A stretch of DNA of 64,000 bases from positions 32,036,993-32,100,992 of the forward strand of contig NC_084668.1 of assembly GCF_028389875.1 (NCBI RefSeq), read 5' to 3'. Of this stretch, positions 37,741-50,952 are shown in pieces (within the stretch, counting starts at the first letter, position 1; each line of letters begins with the position of its first letter). The notes below the pieces were generated by a model that was given only the letters and a program-made list of their open reading frames with translations, had not been told where the DNA came from and ran no database searches. Source of the DNA: Rhea pennata (Eukaryota > Chordata > Aves > Rheiformes > Rheidae). Both the position numbers and the translations under genes were made by a program.

Positions 37741-39553
37741 ATAAACTACTTTGTATAAGAGTTTTTTCTGGTATTCTACCAGCTAAGTAGTATTCTCTGA
37801 ATCTTCTCTAAAATACTATTTCGAAATACCTGCTACCACCTTTGCAAAGGGAGAGCAGAAAGCTTTTACGCACTGCCAATGCCTTCAGACAAGTAGCACC
37901 TACCTGTTCTATGTTAGCTTCCTTTTTGAATCTCTTCAAGCCTTTTCTTTTCATCTATTAAAGCAGTTAGCATACCATTGCGTGCATTTTCCACCTCTTC
38001 GCTTTCGTCTGAAGTTGATTCTGACCCTTTATTTTTAATTATCTGGAGACAATCTTGAACTACTTTTGAAAACCCTCTGTGAAAGAAGCCCAAGCTTTAC
38101 ATCTTAACTGTATTTTTGAAATTGAGAATTCCTGCCTTCCACTCTTCAGATATTTATGTTTGAACTGCATTTTGAAAAGGAGGTTTGTAGTTAAGTAAAC
38201 CCCCAGAAAGTTTTTTTTATGGAGCAGTATTTCCAGTTAATAACTCAATTCAGCTTCAAATGTGGAGTAGCCAGTAGGTTGTTCCCAGTTTGGTTTCCTC
38301 AGGAAAGATGCGAGGGAAAGACAGTGCGTCTAATCAAGATCATTAGTCCTTCATTTTGTGCTTTCTTTTATCTTAATTATAGTTTTCAAATGTGTACCAA
38401 ATCAGACTCATAAGAGTAAACAGACTAGCAGGATTTCAAAACTTGTGGCTTTTTTCTGACTGTTCTGTATCTATCTTGTCATGGCCAAGAAGAATAATTC
38501 CATTTGGATTTTAAAGAATGCTCACCTCCTCAACAGTTTCTTCATCATTACCTTTTTGGTTATGCAAAAGAAGCAAGCAAAAGTACAATGTTTTCCCTGT
38601 GTTTTAAGCTAGGACTAAGAACGTAATCAGAGTCCTGATGGCTAGCCCAGCTTGTGAGCTATTAGATCTGTTGTTCTGTCAGAAGCTACATCTTTTTTTC
38701 ACCCCTCTTTAGCTCTTAATCTTTGTCTGCTACAATTTCTTACCACTATCTGCTAGCTCCAGAGCAAAGTGGCATGAGGCAGGGTCTAACGGGAGAGTTA
38801 ATCAGCTTACTTTCACACTCCATCTTCAGTAAATCTGCACCTGAGTAAGTCTTTAGTTGCCAGAAGGAAGAACAGAAGGTAAACTTGTAGCTCAAGAGAG
38901 GCAAATCTGAGAGTGGCACTCCAGATGAATGACATTGCAGGTATTCTCAGCACAGATGCTCACTTTCCTCTCTACTTGTCTTACTGGAGGGGAACATCAA
39001 ACCTAATGTTACTCAAGCTGTATCTTTTCATCTCTTTGGCATAATTATTGGCTTAACCCTTAGACCTTTTTTTCTCATACAAAATAAAGCACCTAGACTT
39101 TGCTTAGATGAGGTGTAAATCCTATACAGTAAAATGTTACTCCTGTTACGGCAAGAAGAAACCTCACTGTTACAGTGGAATTAAGCTAGTCTAAAAATAT
39201 AACATCCATCATCATCTCTCTCGCATAGAAAAATCACTGCGGGAATAAAACCTAGCCTTACTGCCCAAAAGAAGGTGGGTTTTTTTCTCTTTATGTTCCA
39301 CATAACTGTCTAAAAATCCAACCTGAAAAACTCAGACCTCTAATAAGCTGTTGTGATCATCGTAAAAGCACGTTTTGTGCCTCCTTTTCAGTGCTAATCC
39401 CCTTATGTATTCTTGAACATGAACAAAGCAAAGTGTTAGCTAAGTCATCTTGAACCAAAATCACTATATTTGACTTCTGGGGAACAATGATTTAATGTTT
39501 TCAATTGAAACCATCCTAATGACTTCACGGGGCATCGAATCAGAAATAAAGCA

Positions 39554-39572
39554 ATTATTATTATTATTATTA
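39554..39572 (+). repeat. (ATT)n microsatellite
   Basis: Six ATT units. Confidence 0.85.
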
Positions 39573-39655
39573 TAGGTGGCATTTGTCTTCCCTACCCAAA
39601 GACAGATGTTCTTCTATACTTCCGAAGTATTTTTAAGACTTAAAAGGTTTGGGGA

Positions 39656-39700
39656 TTTTTTTTTTTTTTTGGGGGGGGGGGATCAGGGGACGGGGGGGGG
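39656..39700 (+). repeat. T15-G11 tract with further G-runs
   Basis: Fifteen T are followed by eleven G, then G4 (39686-39689) and G9 (39692-39700) within 30 bases. The G-runs satisfy the quadruplex pattern on the + strand. Long G homopolymers next to T homopolymers are prone to sequencing error, so exact lengths are uncertain. Confidence 0.85.
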
Positions 39701-42568
39701 AAATGTGGCTATTTTAAATTTACAAAGTCTTTTTGATGTGTAACTTAAAGTGAATGTAAAAATAATTGTTCTGAATAGCAGGTACACAGGATGGTAGGAA
39801 ATACCATCATTAATTTTAGTTACTATGCAACAGTTGAAAGTAATCTAAACAAATCAGCCAAATGCGCAATGGACGTCTTGCTCTGTGAAAGAATATGGTT
39901 GCTTATGCTTGTCTATACAGATTAAAGTGCGTGTATTCTTCAGATTTATTCCAGGTGACTTGAAAATAAATAATAGCCTCACAATTATTCATCATCTAAA
40001 CCAGTTGGTAAGGCCCAGAAACTTCTAGTACAAAACTTGATCATGTGAGAAGTATCAATGAAAGGATGTGAAGTCTATTAACAAGCCAAGTGCTTTGTAC
40101 TTGTAGCTGAGCTAACTCCAAGCTCTCCAAGCCTAACCTTCTCTACTTCATCTTGAAAGGCATCCTCAGGGCACAGCTAGTTTTCTACTTCTGCTCTGCT
40201 GCCGTAGAGAATTCAGAGGCAGAAGTTTGCTAGATTAAAATATTTTATTTTCCTAAGTATAAGATGCTTGCTCCATTTTTCTCCTGCAAGACCATCTACT
40301 CTGATTCCATCTCTGAATTAAATTATTTTAGTTTGAAGATGGAGGGGAAGGGAACAGGCTAGGCATCAGTGAAACAGAAATAGAATACGTTTTGAGTGAG
40401 TGGGTGATTGGAGAGACTACAAATCCCTGAAAGCTTTGTAAGCTGGTGCTAACAAGACACTCTTGTAAGTCTTCAGACATTGCTGGAGTGGTGATGACTT
40501 AGATATGGAGAAGGTGTTTTTCCACACTAATAGTTCTTCCCACGAAAATCAAAATTATGATAAAGTGCTCTAAAGCGTAGAATTGCAGCAGCTGGACACA
40601 GTTCCTTCCCCCCCTCCTCAAATTCTAAGGGAGGGAGTGCCAAGTTTAGCGTTTTTACCTGTTGAAAATGTATGGAGAAACCATAGCAAAATGGCATTGG
40701 GCTTAGATTCCCAGGATTACCAGAGTCCTTGGATAACATAGTCTAGGTATTTTGGTCTAATTGAAAGTCTTCTGTAAAAGGTCAGTATGTCACTTTCTAT
40801 AATTAAGTTATGCAATACAAAATGTATTTTAAAGGTTGCCGTAAAAATATTCCAAAGGTCAGACTACAGAGGCGCGGTCAGTCAAACATGAGGCAGTTTC
40901 AAATGTTCTGCAAGAGTGTAACTGCAAGTCTGCAGTCAGGACTCGGGCGTTCCACGAAACCAACAGCAGTGGTTTGTCTGAGGCAGGCTAAATTCCTGCA
41001 ATTCAAGCGAGAAAACCAAAAAGCTGAAAAACTAAACAGTTGCATAGTATTTTTAAAGTTAAAATTCAGGACTGAACGATGGCCAAAAGAACTGACTAAA
41101 TGATGTTGTCTTTAGTACTGCAAAGATGAATGAGTGTAGTGCTGCCATCCCTTCCAGCACTGTCTTATGAAATCTCAGAGAACTTGCTGATAATTCAGGT
41201 TTTGTGCATTTTAGTGTGGGGGGGAAGTATTACATATGAGCTTCTAAGTAGTGTTTTCTTTGTAAAAATGAGGCATCTTACCTACTTTTAAGGCTTTACT
41301 TAATAAAGGCATTATTCCAGAACTAGGGGTGAAATTACATTTATTTTAAATACAAGTTTGATGCATGTTCACATGCTAGTGAGCAGCTCTAAATGTAAGT
41401 TTAATTTCTGATAAATCTAGAACCAAAGAGATTTTGGTGGATTTGAAATTGAGCAAGTGTTTTACATAAACACAGAATAATGAAAAGAGTTTTCCAAACT
41501 TCAGTTAAAAAAAATTGCTTTTGGACATATCTCTCTGTATTTGATCTGTATTAGTCTCTTTCATGTATCTTTTACTGCAACCTCAACTTAATGACTCCTG
41601 CTTTTCAGACAGTATGTATGCAGCAGCTTCATTCACCTGGTAGCCTTGCTAACTTCAGTAAGATTATTTGTACAGCAGGTCATGTCTGTAAATCATCTTC
41701 AGGCGTTGGCCCTAAAACAGCAAAATTTCAGCAAAGTTGTAAAACAGGAAGAACTTGCTCATAAATCGAATGTTTTAATTAAATCCGCTAAACACAGAAA
41801 TAGAAGGGTTTTCCTTCACATAGAATCGTTATTATAAGTAAATGGGACTCTAATTGTAGGCTATTAATATGAATGTGAGTGAACAAATGTGAAGCAAAGC
41901 AGCAGGTTTGTTTTTGTTTCTTTTGTTAAGGCAGAAGGTCTGGTTTCTGGAGTAGCGGTGCTGCGTACCTTCATGCAACAAGCTTTGACAGTTGAAAACA
42001 ACAAAACAGCTAGTCACTGATGCTGAATACAGAAATTTTCTCCATTAGCTCAAATAAATTAAAAGCTAAAATGGCTTTCTTGAAGTGGGAGGGGTAGGAG
42101 CCTTTCTTGCCAAGATTTCTAGGGAAGAAAAACAAGCCATCCTGTTTAATTATGGATACCCATTACTGCTTAATGATTAATTGTATTGGTTTTATTTTTT
42201 TTATTATTTCTGTTCTGTTGCTGTTAAAATATCTCTATTGAATTGTGAAACTTGAGAAACAATTTTGACATTTAATCCAAAGCCTATTGAATTTACTATA
42301 TTAATTTTAGCAGATTTTGTATCAGCCATTTAGTATCTTGCTTTTCTTACAGAGCCATGTAATATTTAGTTGCTACATAGACATACCTCTATAGGTAGTG
42401 GAGAGGCTTAGATGTTACTATTGAATGGGAATAACAGTGAAGGAAACAATGTCATCTTAGTTCATACTGAATTCAATATGCATGAAGAACTTCATGGGGA
42501 AAAAAAGAGTTTATTATGTTTATGTTATTGCGTACTTGACCAAAATGAAGACACCCCTTCCCTCCCTC

Positions 42569-42600
<32 letters not shown>

Positions 42601-42631
42601 GGGGAAGGAAAGAAAAGAAAAGAAAAGAAAA
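42569..42631 (+). repeat. 63-nt homopurine tract (A24, G12, (GAAAA)n)
   Basis: Uninterrupted purine: 24 A, 12 G, then GGAAAG- and AAAAG-type units. Long polypurine runs can form triplex or quadruplex structures. It also opens a spurious minus-strand frame rich in Phe and Pro. Confidence 0.9.
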
Positions 42632-43656
42632 CTGTATATGCAGTGTGTCTAAAGTAAATGACCTGGCTTTCAGAATGTCTGGCTTGTAGCATATGAGACT
42701 TCTCCAGAAGTGGAAGAATAAGAATAAAAGATATAAAGATCTGGTACTTTCAAGGCAGGAAACGTCCCCTCCACGTTCCACAGGCTGCCAAACTGTACCT
42801 TCCATAATAAATGCTCTTTTCCTAATTTGGTGTATGGTCAGGACTGCATTTTTCAGTAATGATTGTGACATGCAAAGGACATGATTCAGCAAGATCCTAA
42901 AGCATGTGCCTTGCTCTTAGCATGTTTGCATTCTCATTGATTCGAACGGGGCTGCTAAGCATCTAAGGCAAGTACTTGCCTATCTAAAGCTAAGAATAAG
43001 TTTCAAACACTTGAATTGGAGGCTGATAAAAGGTAAGTAGCATGTTTGTTTATAAATTGGTTTTGTTGTCATTTTCAGGGAAAAAAATGAAACAAAGCAG
43101 GCTTCTTTTTAGGTTTACTAGGTGCTTCCTAGAAATGACTGCTTTAGGATAATGGAAACCAAATGATCATTTTTCCACATTCTCCTGGACTTTGTCAACC
43201 ACAAGCACAGTGGTGAGTGGAGAGAGGAAAGCCTCCTATCCCGTTGTCTGGACAGGACTTCATATTCCCTATTGAACATCAGCTTAAATTTTTCTAACCG
43301 CTTAGAGAACTGCCAGATAAAAGGTTTCTTTGTATCAAAGGGAATGTATGTGTTTTGAGTGTATGAGTAAAAAAGATCATTTCATTCATGCAGCAGTTGC
43401 TCAGTTTCTAAGTACTTCAGTAACCATTCCCACCCATGTAGCTTGTGGATGCTTTGTAGTGCTTCAGATTGAATTGCATTAAGTCTTAACTAACACATCT
43501 CGACAAAGTAGTACTGCTATGGGTATCTCAAAATGGTGTACAAAATTACTATACTAACTTCCAAATGTTGCTTCTACTGTCAGTATTTTTTTCTGTCTTT
43601 TTTTTTTAGGCATACAGCAATGTAGAAATAAGTTCTCTAAAAATGCTCTAGCAGTC

Positions 43657-43659
<3 letters not shown>

Positions 43660-43698
<39 letters not shown>
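43660..43698 (+). repeat. T39 homopolymer
   Basis: 39 consecutive T, the longest homopolymer in the window. On the minus strand this would be an A39 tail. The sequence just beyond (43,699 upward) shows no recognisable retrocopy and I see no flanking duplication. Confidence 0.88.
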
Positions 43699-43699
<1 letters not shown>

Positions 43700-46295
43700 G
43701 CAGGGGGTTTTTGTTCCTGCTAGACTGACAACATAAAAATAAAGGAAAACATTTTTCTCCTCTGAACTTTAACTTCCTTTTATCCAAAAACAGAAGTGGG
43801 TTTTAAAATATGTAAATTTTGTAGTATGTAAAGTTGCTAAACTTTAACTCCTGAAAATAATGTCAAGCTTAAGCAAATGAAGTTCATTGAGAAGAAGCTA
43901 TTTTTATTAGGCATTAACTTCAGTCACATGGTAAGAAATATGACAGTGTGTGGCACTATGTAAGCATTGAATATGAAAACTTCAAGTTGCCCCTTCTTGT
44001 ATGGTACTGAAGGAAAACTGTTACAAAACCTAATTCTGGGAAGATTATTCCTCATCAGCATCTCAGGGACAGTATACATACATGTTCTGTGACCTCTACA
44101 TCACTGGGACATGGTTTTCTGTGATGATACGTAGTAACAGTCAGTGGTTAGGAACTTCACTACCTACTCATTGCTCTCACTGTATGTCTTTGAAGACAGA
44201 CAGATAACTTATGTTCTACATTTGAGACCTTATCAGCAACAGATTTATTACCAGTTTCTCTATTCTGTCTCTTTTCAGTTACAATTCCACCTTAGCAAAT
44301 GCTGTTGCAGAAGAACCATCAGCAGTGATTTAAGTGTTTTAACAACTGTTTTTCTCAAAAAAGCTTAAATGACCATATGGTAAAATTCTAATAAGACATT
44401 TTTCTACAGCTGCATTGGTAATAGCAATGGGAGGAACTGGAGAAACAATTACTCTAGAGGGGGAAGTCTGCTTTAGAGCATCCCTCAGACTGGCTGTATA
44501 TGGACCTGTAGCTTCCAAGGCAGTGGTCTACTGAGAACCTGGCTGTCCCTATCTTGCGTGCATCTTGCCACCAACACAGACAACCAATGTTTTTTTTTTT
44601 TTCTTTTTTCCCCAGGCATAGTTAAAGAGAGACCGTTTTGAAAAGCAAAACAAAACCCACGTAAGGCCCTTTGAGGCTTCTGAGATACATGATAAAAAAG
44701 GGATGAGGCTGTATGACCGTCCTCTCCCATGCAATTAAGCATAAGTTACTGAAGCAAGTCTGTAGTAACTTACACTGACTCTACTTTCCACTGTTTAAAA
44801 CTTCATAGACAATCAGTCCCTACTGAGGTATTCAAAATAGATAGCCAGTAGCTTATGGATGCCTTGGCTTCGTGATGCCGCCTGCCCCTCATAGAGGAAC
44901 TGCATGAGTGAGTTTGTCATTTCCATTTGTATGACAGAAGTGGAAGAAATGGGGAAGTTAACTCCAGCTGCCTAGTAAAGTCTAGCTTTAGAAGAGCTAC
45001 ATTTCTATTACTCAGCTAGATCTAGGTTATATATAATGACTGCTAATAATTAAATTCATGGTTAAAAATTTGCAGGGATTGACACTAAGGATACTACCTT
45101 CATTTTCTTACTTCCTTTATTTTACCCATTTATTTTTTTCAAATAATTTTGCAGGAGAATGTTAAACGTAAGGGACTATCATTAAAATTTTTCCTTCTAT
45201 TTGAGAAGAGGGTGTAAAACAAGATTCTGAGCATGCAGAGAGATTACATTAAAGTCAATATTTTCTCTTCAGCAAGGTGGGTCAGTTTTGGAATCAATTC
45301 AGTTTGTTTTCATAAGTATAAGGCTTTAGTGTGATTTTCAGTTTACTCCACCCAGCCAGCTAACACAGCTTTGTTTAATGTTTTGAAGCCCGTATGGCTC
45401 CAGCAGATAATATCCTCTATTTATTGATACAGAGCTGTTCTGTGGATGTGACCGTAAGTTCTTAGTGCTCAGCGATCTTAGCCCAGCTATGTGCTGAAGC
45501 AAGCAGCTGACTGGCCCTTCCCTCCCATTATAGCCTTTTTACTGTGTTGTGCCCCCAAAAAATCTTATAAACCTGTAAGATTTGTTAAAACTTTCGTTCT
45601 GCTTACTTGTTGTTATAACAATTAAAGGCTTGAGAGGAAATGGCGTGGCAGAGCAGGATAAACTGCACAAGTAAGAATCATAGAATGCAGTATATAGTCT
45701 AGGTCATATCCTTTGGTACAAAGGTATGTTCTATAACTAGATAACTAGTGTTTTTGCATATAGAAAAGATACCACAAGAAAACAGGCGTTTTCAACAGGC
45801 AGGAAGGAAGGGAAAAAACAAATATACAAACCCAAATCCACAAGAGAAGCAGGTTGTGACACACTGGCCTTACTTTCTAATATCTTCCATTCTGAATCTT
45901 GTCCCAGCCCTGCCACCACCAAATCTTGTGCGTCTCAGATCCAGTGGAAGGAACTTTGGCTACTTTAGATACTAGGACTGGCAAATTTTCTTTTAAAGAA
46001 AGAACCACAAATCAGAGTCATTTAATAAAATAAGGTTAGCCCAGAAAGTGGGCTAGTAATTAGATAAATTGTAGGTAAACTGTGCTAGTAATTGCTAGCT
46101 TTGCAAAATTTACTAGAAGTCTACAAGATATACTGGCTTCTTTCCATAAGGCAGGAAAAAGCTTTGTGTGGAACAAATACGTCAGCTCTTGGTGCAGCAT
46201 TACACCCTTTTGCTTATGCCCTTTGATGTTTGCAACTTTAAGTCTAGATCTAATGACAAAGGTTTCAGGCTTTTTTCACTGAAAATGTCAGCCTG

Positions 46296-46318
46296 TTTTT
46301 TTTTAAAAAAAAAAAAAA
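46296..46318 (+). repeat. T9A14 self-complementary tract
   Basis: Nine T run directly into fourteen A, followed by more A-rich purines to about 46,332. The T and A runs can pair with each other. Confidence 0.85.
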
Positions 46319-48103
46319 GAAAAGAAAAAAAATGTCTAATCTTTTCCTTCAAAGATTCTAACTCAAAAACTTCTGAAAGAAAGATCTTTAAAATCTGTGT
46401 CATCTTTTGGCATAATGAAAAGAAAAAAGAAAAAGACTACTGTTTAAATTCATTTCTTATTAATTTAAACTAGTAGCGGATATAAATCAAGTGTGATTGA
46501 CACCAGTAATTTTGCGTGAAAACCTACACATATGCCCATGCATGAATGCTTTTACAGGGGTTATGTGTATGTTTTCATAGGCAGAAAGGTGTAAGAACTG
46601 TTCATTAAAAAAGTATCAAATACATTTTCCCTTTTTGTCCTGTCTTACAAGTAAAAAGCGTTCAACCAATACTTCTTATTGGTGAAAAGCCATCCAAATC
46701 TACTTTGAATTATCATTGGAATTTATACAGCTAAAACCAATTAGAACTTAGTAAGCAAATTTGCTAAGGAAAAGGTAGAACAGCATCACCCAGTTTAACA
46801 GGAGTGTGAGAAAAGCATGTATAATCTCTACTGAAAGTGCTGTTTTTATATAGTCTCTTGGAGTAGCTAAATCCAGGCTTTAAATTCACTGCAGACAAGA
46901 CAAATAGTTTTGAGGCAGTGTAATTCCCAAGAACAAATCATTGCCCATTTCCAAGCAGGAGTTTTAATCGCAGAATCATGAAGTGTTTGTAGTGATGCTT
47001 AAACTCACCTGAACACCTTCACTTAGAACCCTTAGAACCAATTTTTTTAGGCTTCAGTACCCTCTCTGTGTCCTCTTATATAATGAGAAAATGAGGATAT
47101 ACCAATCTACTATAATTGATATTAAAAGTAGAAGTAAAACTGTACAGTTGAATTAAACACACGTGCTTCTATCGTATATCAGTAAGCTCAAAGAAGGAGA
47201 GAGAGATTGGTTAATGGACCATATTTTGAGATCCACATTAGGAAATTACATAATGAGGAAGGAAGATGGTTTCTATATGGTTCCCTGATATTTCACTTCA
47301 GCAGTTCTTGTTGGTGTATTTCTGAGCAAAACCTCCTGTAGTAAAGCTTTCTTACTCTTGGGGAATTTGCTAAAATCTCTGTGCTTGGCAAGTGAGTGTT
47401 GATAAGAACTGTGCCAGGGTAACCATGTTGCTCCATCTCCTCAAGCATTTAGTATCTCCATGAAACTCTTTGGCAAAGGTCATTGTCAAATAAGAAATAA
47501 TACTTCTGACTTTAACTCTACTTGGCAGAAGGAATGAAAGGCTACTACAGAAGCTAGAAAAACATGTGACTTGTAAAAACACAAAACTAGGTCTGTTGGC
47601 ACTTGGACTACCCTAAATTATTCGATGAAATCTCTGAGGCAAAGCTTATAGGCTCTAACGATTCTGAATAGAGAAGGAAGTTCATTTTTGGGCTATCATC
47701 TCAGCTTTTTCGTGAACAATCAGTATTTCAAAAGTAAGAAAAGGAAGTTGGGCACTTCAGTCAAAAAGTTCTATTTGCTAGAGGCTAGTACCTTTAGGGC
47801 TACAAGAATTCGTTTTGGCAGTGAATTACAATATTTTGCTCCCACCTATTTAGCAGAAACTGTCAATACCTTCAACTACTAGCTTCCTAAACAAATTTCT
47901 CTTGGTTAAAATCTTTTTCAACCTTATTGTTTCTTAATCCCACCAAAAGTTAAAAGATTCTTCCTCCTATTCACAGTTGGATGCAGTATCAGGATATAAA
48001 AAGTAAACCCCAATGCAGTATTAATAACTGAATATAAGAAGAAGCTAATTCTAAATTTTCCTTCTTTTAATAGAGAGTAAAAAATTGCTTCTGGATGAGC
48101 TAC

Positions 48104-48171
48104 GTGTGTGTGTGTTTGTGTATATATCTATGTACATACATATACATAAACACGTATATATTATGTGTGTG
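48104..48171 (+). repeat. Degenerate (GT)n/(TA)n/(CATA)n alternating tract
   Basis: About 68 bases of alternating purine-pyrimidine: GT repeats, TATATA, then CATA-like units, ending in TGTGTGTG. Alternating tracts of this kind are typical microsatellite compounds. Confidence 0.8.
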
Positions 48172-50527
48172 AATCTCAACCTTGTATTGTTCACATGCAA
48201 TTAGACTGTTACAAAGGGAGAACAGTAACTGAATTCAGTGTGTGAGATCTCTCAAATTCAGTCCAATTGCATGTTTTCTCTTCAGCCCTGCGTCTCACCT
48301 TTGTAGCACAACATTGTACCCTGTCTTTTCCTTTATCACCTTCTGTGCCAGACAGAGCTAGCTGACCTAAGCTGTAGTTGGCTGACCAAATGCATCAGAT
48401 CCAGGAGGTACTGGAAAGGGAAAGGGACTGTAGCACTGCACTGTAGCTGGAGAAGTGTCTCTAGACAGCACACCATCTTGAGAGGAGTCCTGCTAGAAGC
48501 ACCTTCTGCTTTTGCAGCGTTGTACTGCAAACCCTTCCACGTTACTTGATAGGATATATATCCATCCTGTGACCAAATGTGTGAGTATGTACCTGGCAGG
48601 CAGTGTTACTCAACAAGTAGAGGCTTGTAAGAAGAAAGGAGGGAAAAAAGAGACTTCTGTTCCAAGAGCATAGCAACATGTCATTCTGGTCAATGCTTGA
48701 ATGCTGAAAACTTTCTCATACAGCATCTCATAATCATTTTTAAGAGTACCAAAAGCTTGAACTGAGCAGCGGTTCTCAAATTTTTGGACCGTATGATTTG
48801 TAGTCCAGTGTTTGATATGGGAAGATACTTGGAAGAATGGAGGGGGAAAAGGATGTAGCTTTTCCCCTTGAAATAAATACTAAGGAATGGAAAAGGTTTT
48901 AGTGGGGAGGGAGTAGAAATTAGAAAGTCTGTCACAAGGAATGTCTATCATACGTGAAACTGGCAAAAAGGGAAGTAACTGGAAAAACTTAGTGAAGACT
49001 CTGTATTGCATACCAAAAGACTGGTGTAAGTTAACACACAAAGCTGATGTGATCTTAGGTCCAGAACTGATTCAGATAGGTCTATGTGTCTTTCTCTACC
49101 TGAATCTGTTGCATTACCTGCATTATAATGAATATTCATTGGAAAATCTTCTTAGTTGGGAGAAGGTACTCTGGTTTTCTTCTGCACTATGACCTGAGTT
49201 TTATGATTACTTACATTTAATGGATATCAACATTCTTTTGGTCTATGTTTTTAGTATTTTAAACACTTACTGTATTTTAGGGATGTGTTACCAAGCAAAA
49301 ATTCTCTCAATTACTTTGGGAGGCTAATAGGGGTGGATAACAGTAGAATAAGATTTGCATTCAAATAGGATTACAGATAGGACTGGGCTCTGGTTCTGGC
49401 TGGAGTTGAGGTGGTGCAGGTGTGAGCCATACGATTTAGCAAAGGGGCATGTTTAGAGAGGATTAGGTTCGTTAGGTAATAACGAGAATCTCAAAGAAAA
49501 AAAAAATGCATGCTTCCTTTAAAAAGGGAAGGGGAAAATTGCTTATACCTGAGGCCTGGTATGGAAACATTGGGTATTTTTTGAGAAACTATGATGAAAA
49601 CCACATGCAAACTTCTCATAGACTTTAGATCTTTTTAAATCTGAAATGTTCTTACAACTGCATTTCAATGTTTGACTTTTTATAAATAGACATTATTACA
49701 AATTAAGCTTGTTTCTTTAAAAAATATTTGATGCAAAGAACTCCTTTATGTTATAGGTTTTGTGTTATGACCCAAAATGTCTGTTAATCCTCAGTAGTGT
49801 TCTAGTGAACTTATAATTTCTTATATAAAGTGCTAATGTTCCCTTTTTTTGAGTTGGACAGCTGTAACACTTTGTCTAGTAATCAAATATAACGTGATTA
49901 GAGATTCCATCTCAAATAGAAGTTATATTTAGCATCTGGATAAACAAGATGTACTTTTATTTTACTCCATAATTTTCTGGAGTTCACTCAGGTATAATAT
50001 GTACCTCATTCTCAGAGAGGAATATATAGGAAACCCAAACTGTATCTGCAAAATACCTTTTTCTGCATGTTTTCAGGAGTTCAAAAAAGAATTATTTTCC
50101 GTTTTTAAAATAAACCGCAGACGCCAGCACGCCGCCCGCGGGCTAAGGTGCCCGGCTATCGGGCAGAGGCACCTTGCTGCCTCTCGCCGCCGCAGCTGCC
50201 CCGCGCCCAGGGCGCCGCGCAGCCGGCTCGCGCCCGCCCAGGCGGCGGCGTCGCGCCCGCCCGAGGGGGCCCGGGCCCGGGCCTGCGCCCCCGCCGCCTG
50301 CGCCCGCCGTAGGGGCCGCCTCGGCCCCGCGCCGCCTCGCCGCGGTGGTCGCGCCGTGGCCCGCATCACGGCGGGCTGCGCCACCGTCTTCCGCTCAACC
50401 AGGTGGCGCAGGCAACGCGGCTGCCCACGGCGGGGCCCGGCCCGGCTCGGCCCGGCCGCGCTGCCTCCCGCCGCCCCGATCGCTTGAGTGATGAGCGCAA
50501 GCGGCCGCGGGGGTGGGGGAGTGCTAC

Positions 50528-50536
50528 GCCATTTTC
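50528..50536 (-). promoter_or_regulatory. YY1-like site
   Basis: The minus strand reads AAAATGGCG, close to the YY1 core (ATGGCG). YY1 sites usually lie just downstream of the start of CpG-island transcripts in transcript orientation, so this one hints at a leftward transcript beginning a little above 50,536. Confidence 0.4.
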
Positions 50537-50768
50537 GTAGGCCCTGGTGGGGCCGGGGCGGGGGGAGGGGAGGAAATGGCTGCGCATTGGGTAGAGCGGG
50601 CTGCGGGGACGCCCGGGTAGTGCGATCCGTACGGTGCGTAGCAGGCGAGTGTGAGGCGCGCTCCGTGGCTGGGCGTAAGCGTGGTTGGTGAATAGCGTAT
50701 CGGCGGCGGCAGGAGCTGGAGGAGGAGGAGGAGGCGCCGCGGCGGTTTGGTACCGAGCGGAGAGGGAG

Positions 50769-50789
50769 ATGCACACGGCACTCGAGTGA
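50769..50789 (+). other. Short upstream open reading frame (6 codons)
   Basis: ATG CAC ACG GCA CTC GAG TGA encodes MHTALE. It matters only for transcripts starting upstream of the TATA-like box. A transcript begun by that box (near 50,826) would not contain it. Confidence 0.3.
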
Positions 50790-50795
50790 GGTAGC

Positions 50796-50802
50796 TATAA
50801 AA
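50796..50802 (+). promoter_or_regulatory. TATA-like box
   Basis: TATAAAA, a perfect consensus, lies in an AT-rich pocket inside the island. It predicts a start near 50,825-50,830. TATA boxes are uncommon in CpG islands, so this may mark a focused start site. It could also be incidental. Confidence 0.5.
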
Positions 50803-50952
50803 CCCCATTTGTTTACATTCCCTCCCCCACAACCGGCCGGCGCCGCGGTGAGGGTGGCGGACGGCCCCGGGCTGGCGGCGGGGCGGGAGGGGTCGCGGAA
50901 GCGGCGAAGGAGCCGGCGGCGGCCGGTAGTAACGGACACCTCCTCCTGCGGG

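Larger units (their letters stand above)
38000..50100. other. AT-rich non-coding region upstream of the CpG island
   Basis: No gene recognised. The longest open frame (42,473-42,892, minus) runs through the A24/G12 tract and is an artefact of low complexity. Content is AT-rich single-copy-looking DNA with several homopolymer and purine tracts, listed separately. The last kilobase before the island contains no obvious exon. Confidence 0.65.

Noticed and set aside
42473..42892. 139-codon minus-strand frame
   Set aside because: It passes through the A24/G12 tract, giving Phe and Pro runs, with no recognisable domain.
43554..43787. 77-codon minus-strand frame with a long Lys run
   Set aside because: The Lys run is simply the T39 homopolymer read on the other strand.
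45676..45690. aatcatagaatgca, resembling the tail repeat of avian CR1 elements
   Set aside because: Only one short partial unit, and no CR1 body or further tail repeats nearby.
49999..50487. 162-codon plus-strand frame at the left edge of the island
   Set aside because: Half lies in AT-rich DNA and half in the island. The Arg/Ala/Pro-rich composition is an artefact of GC content.
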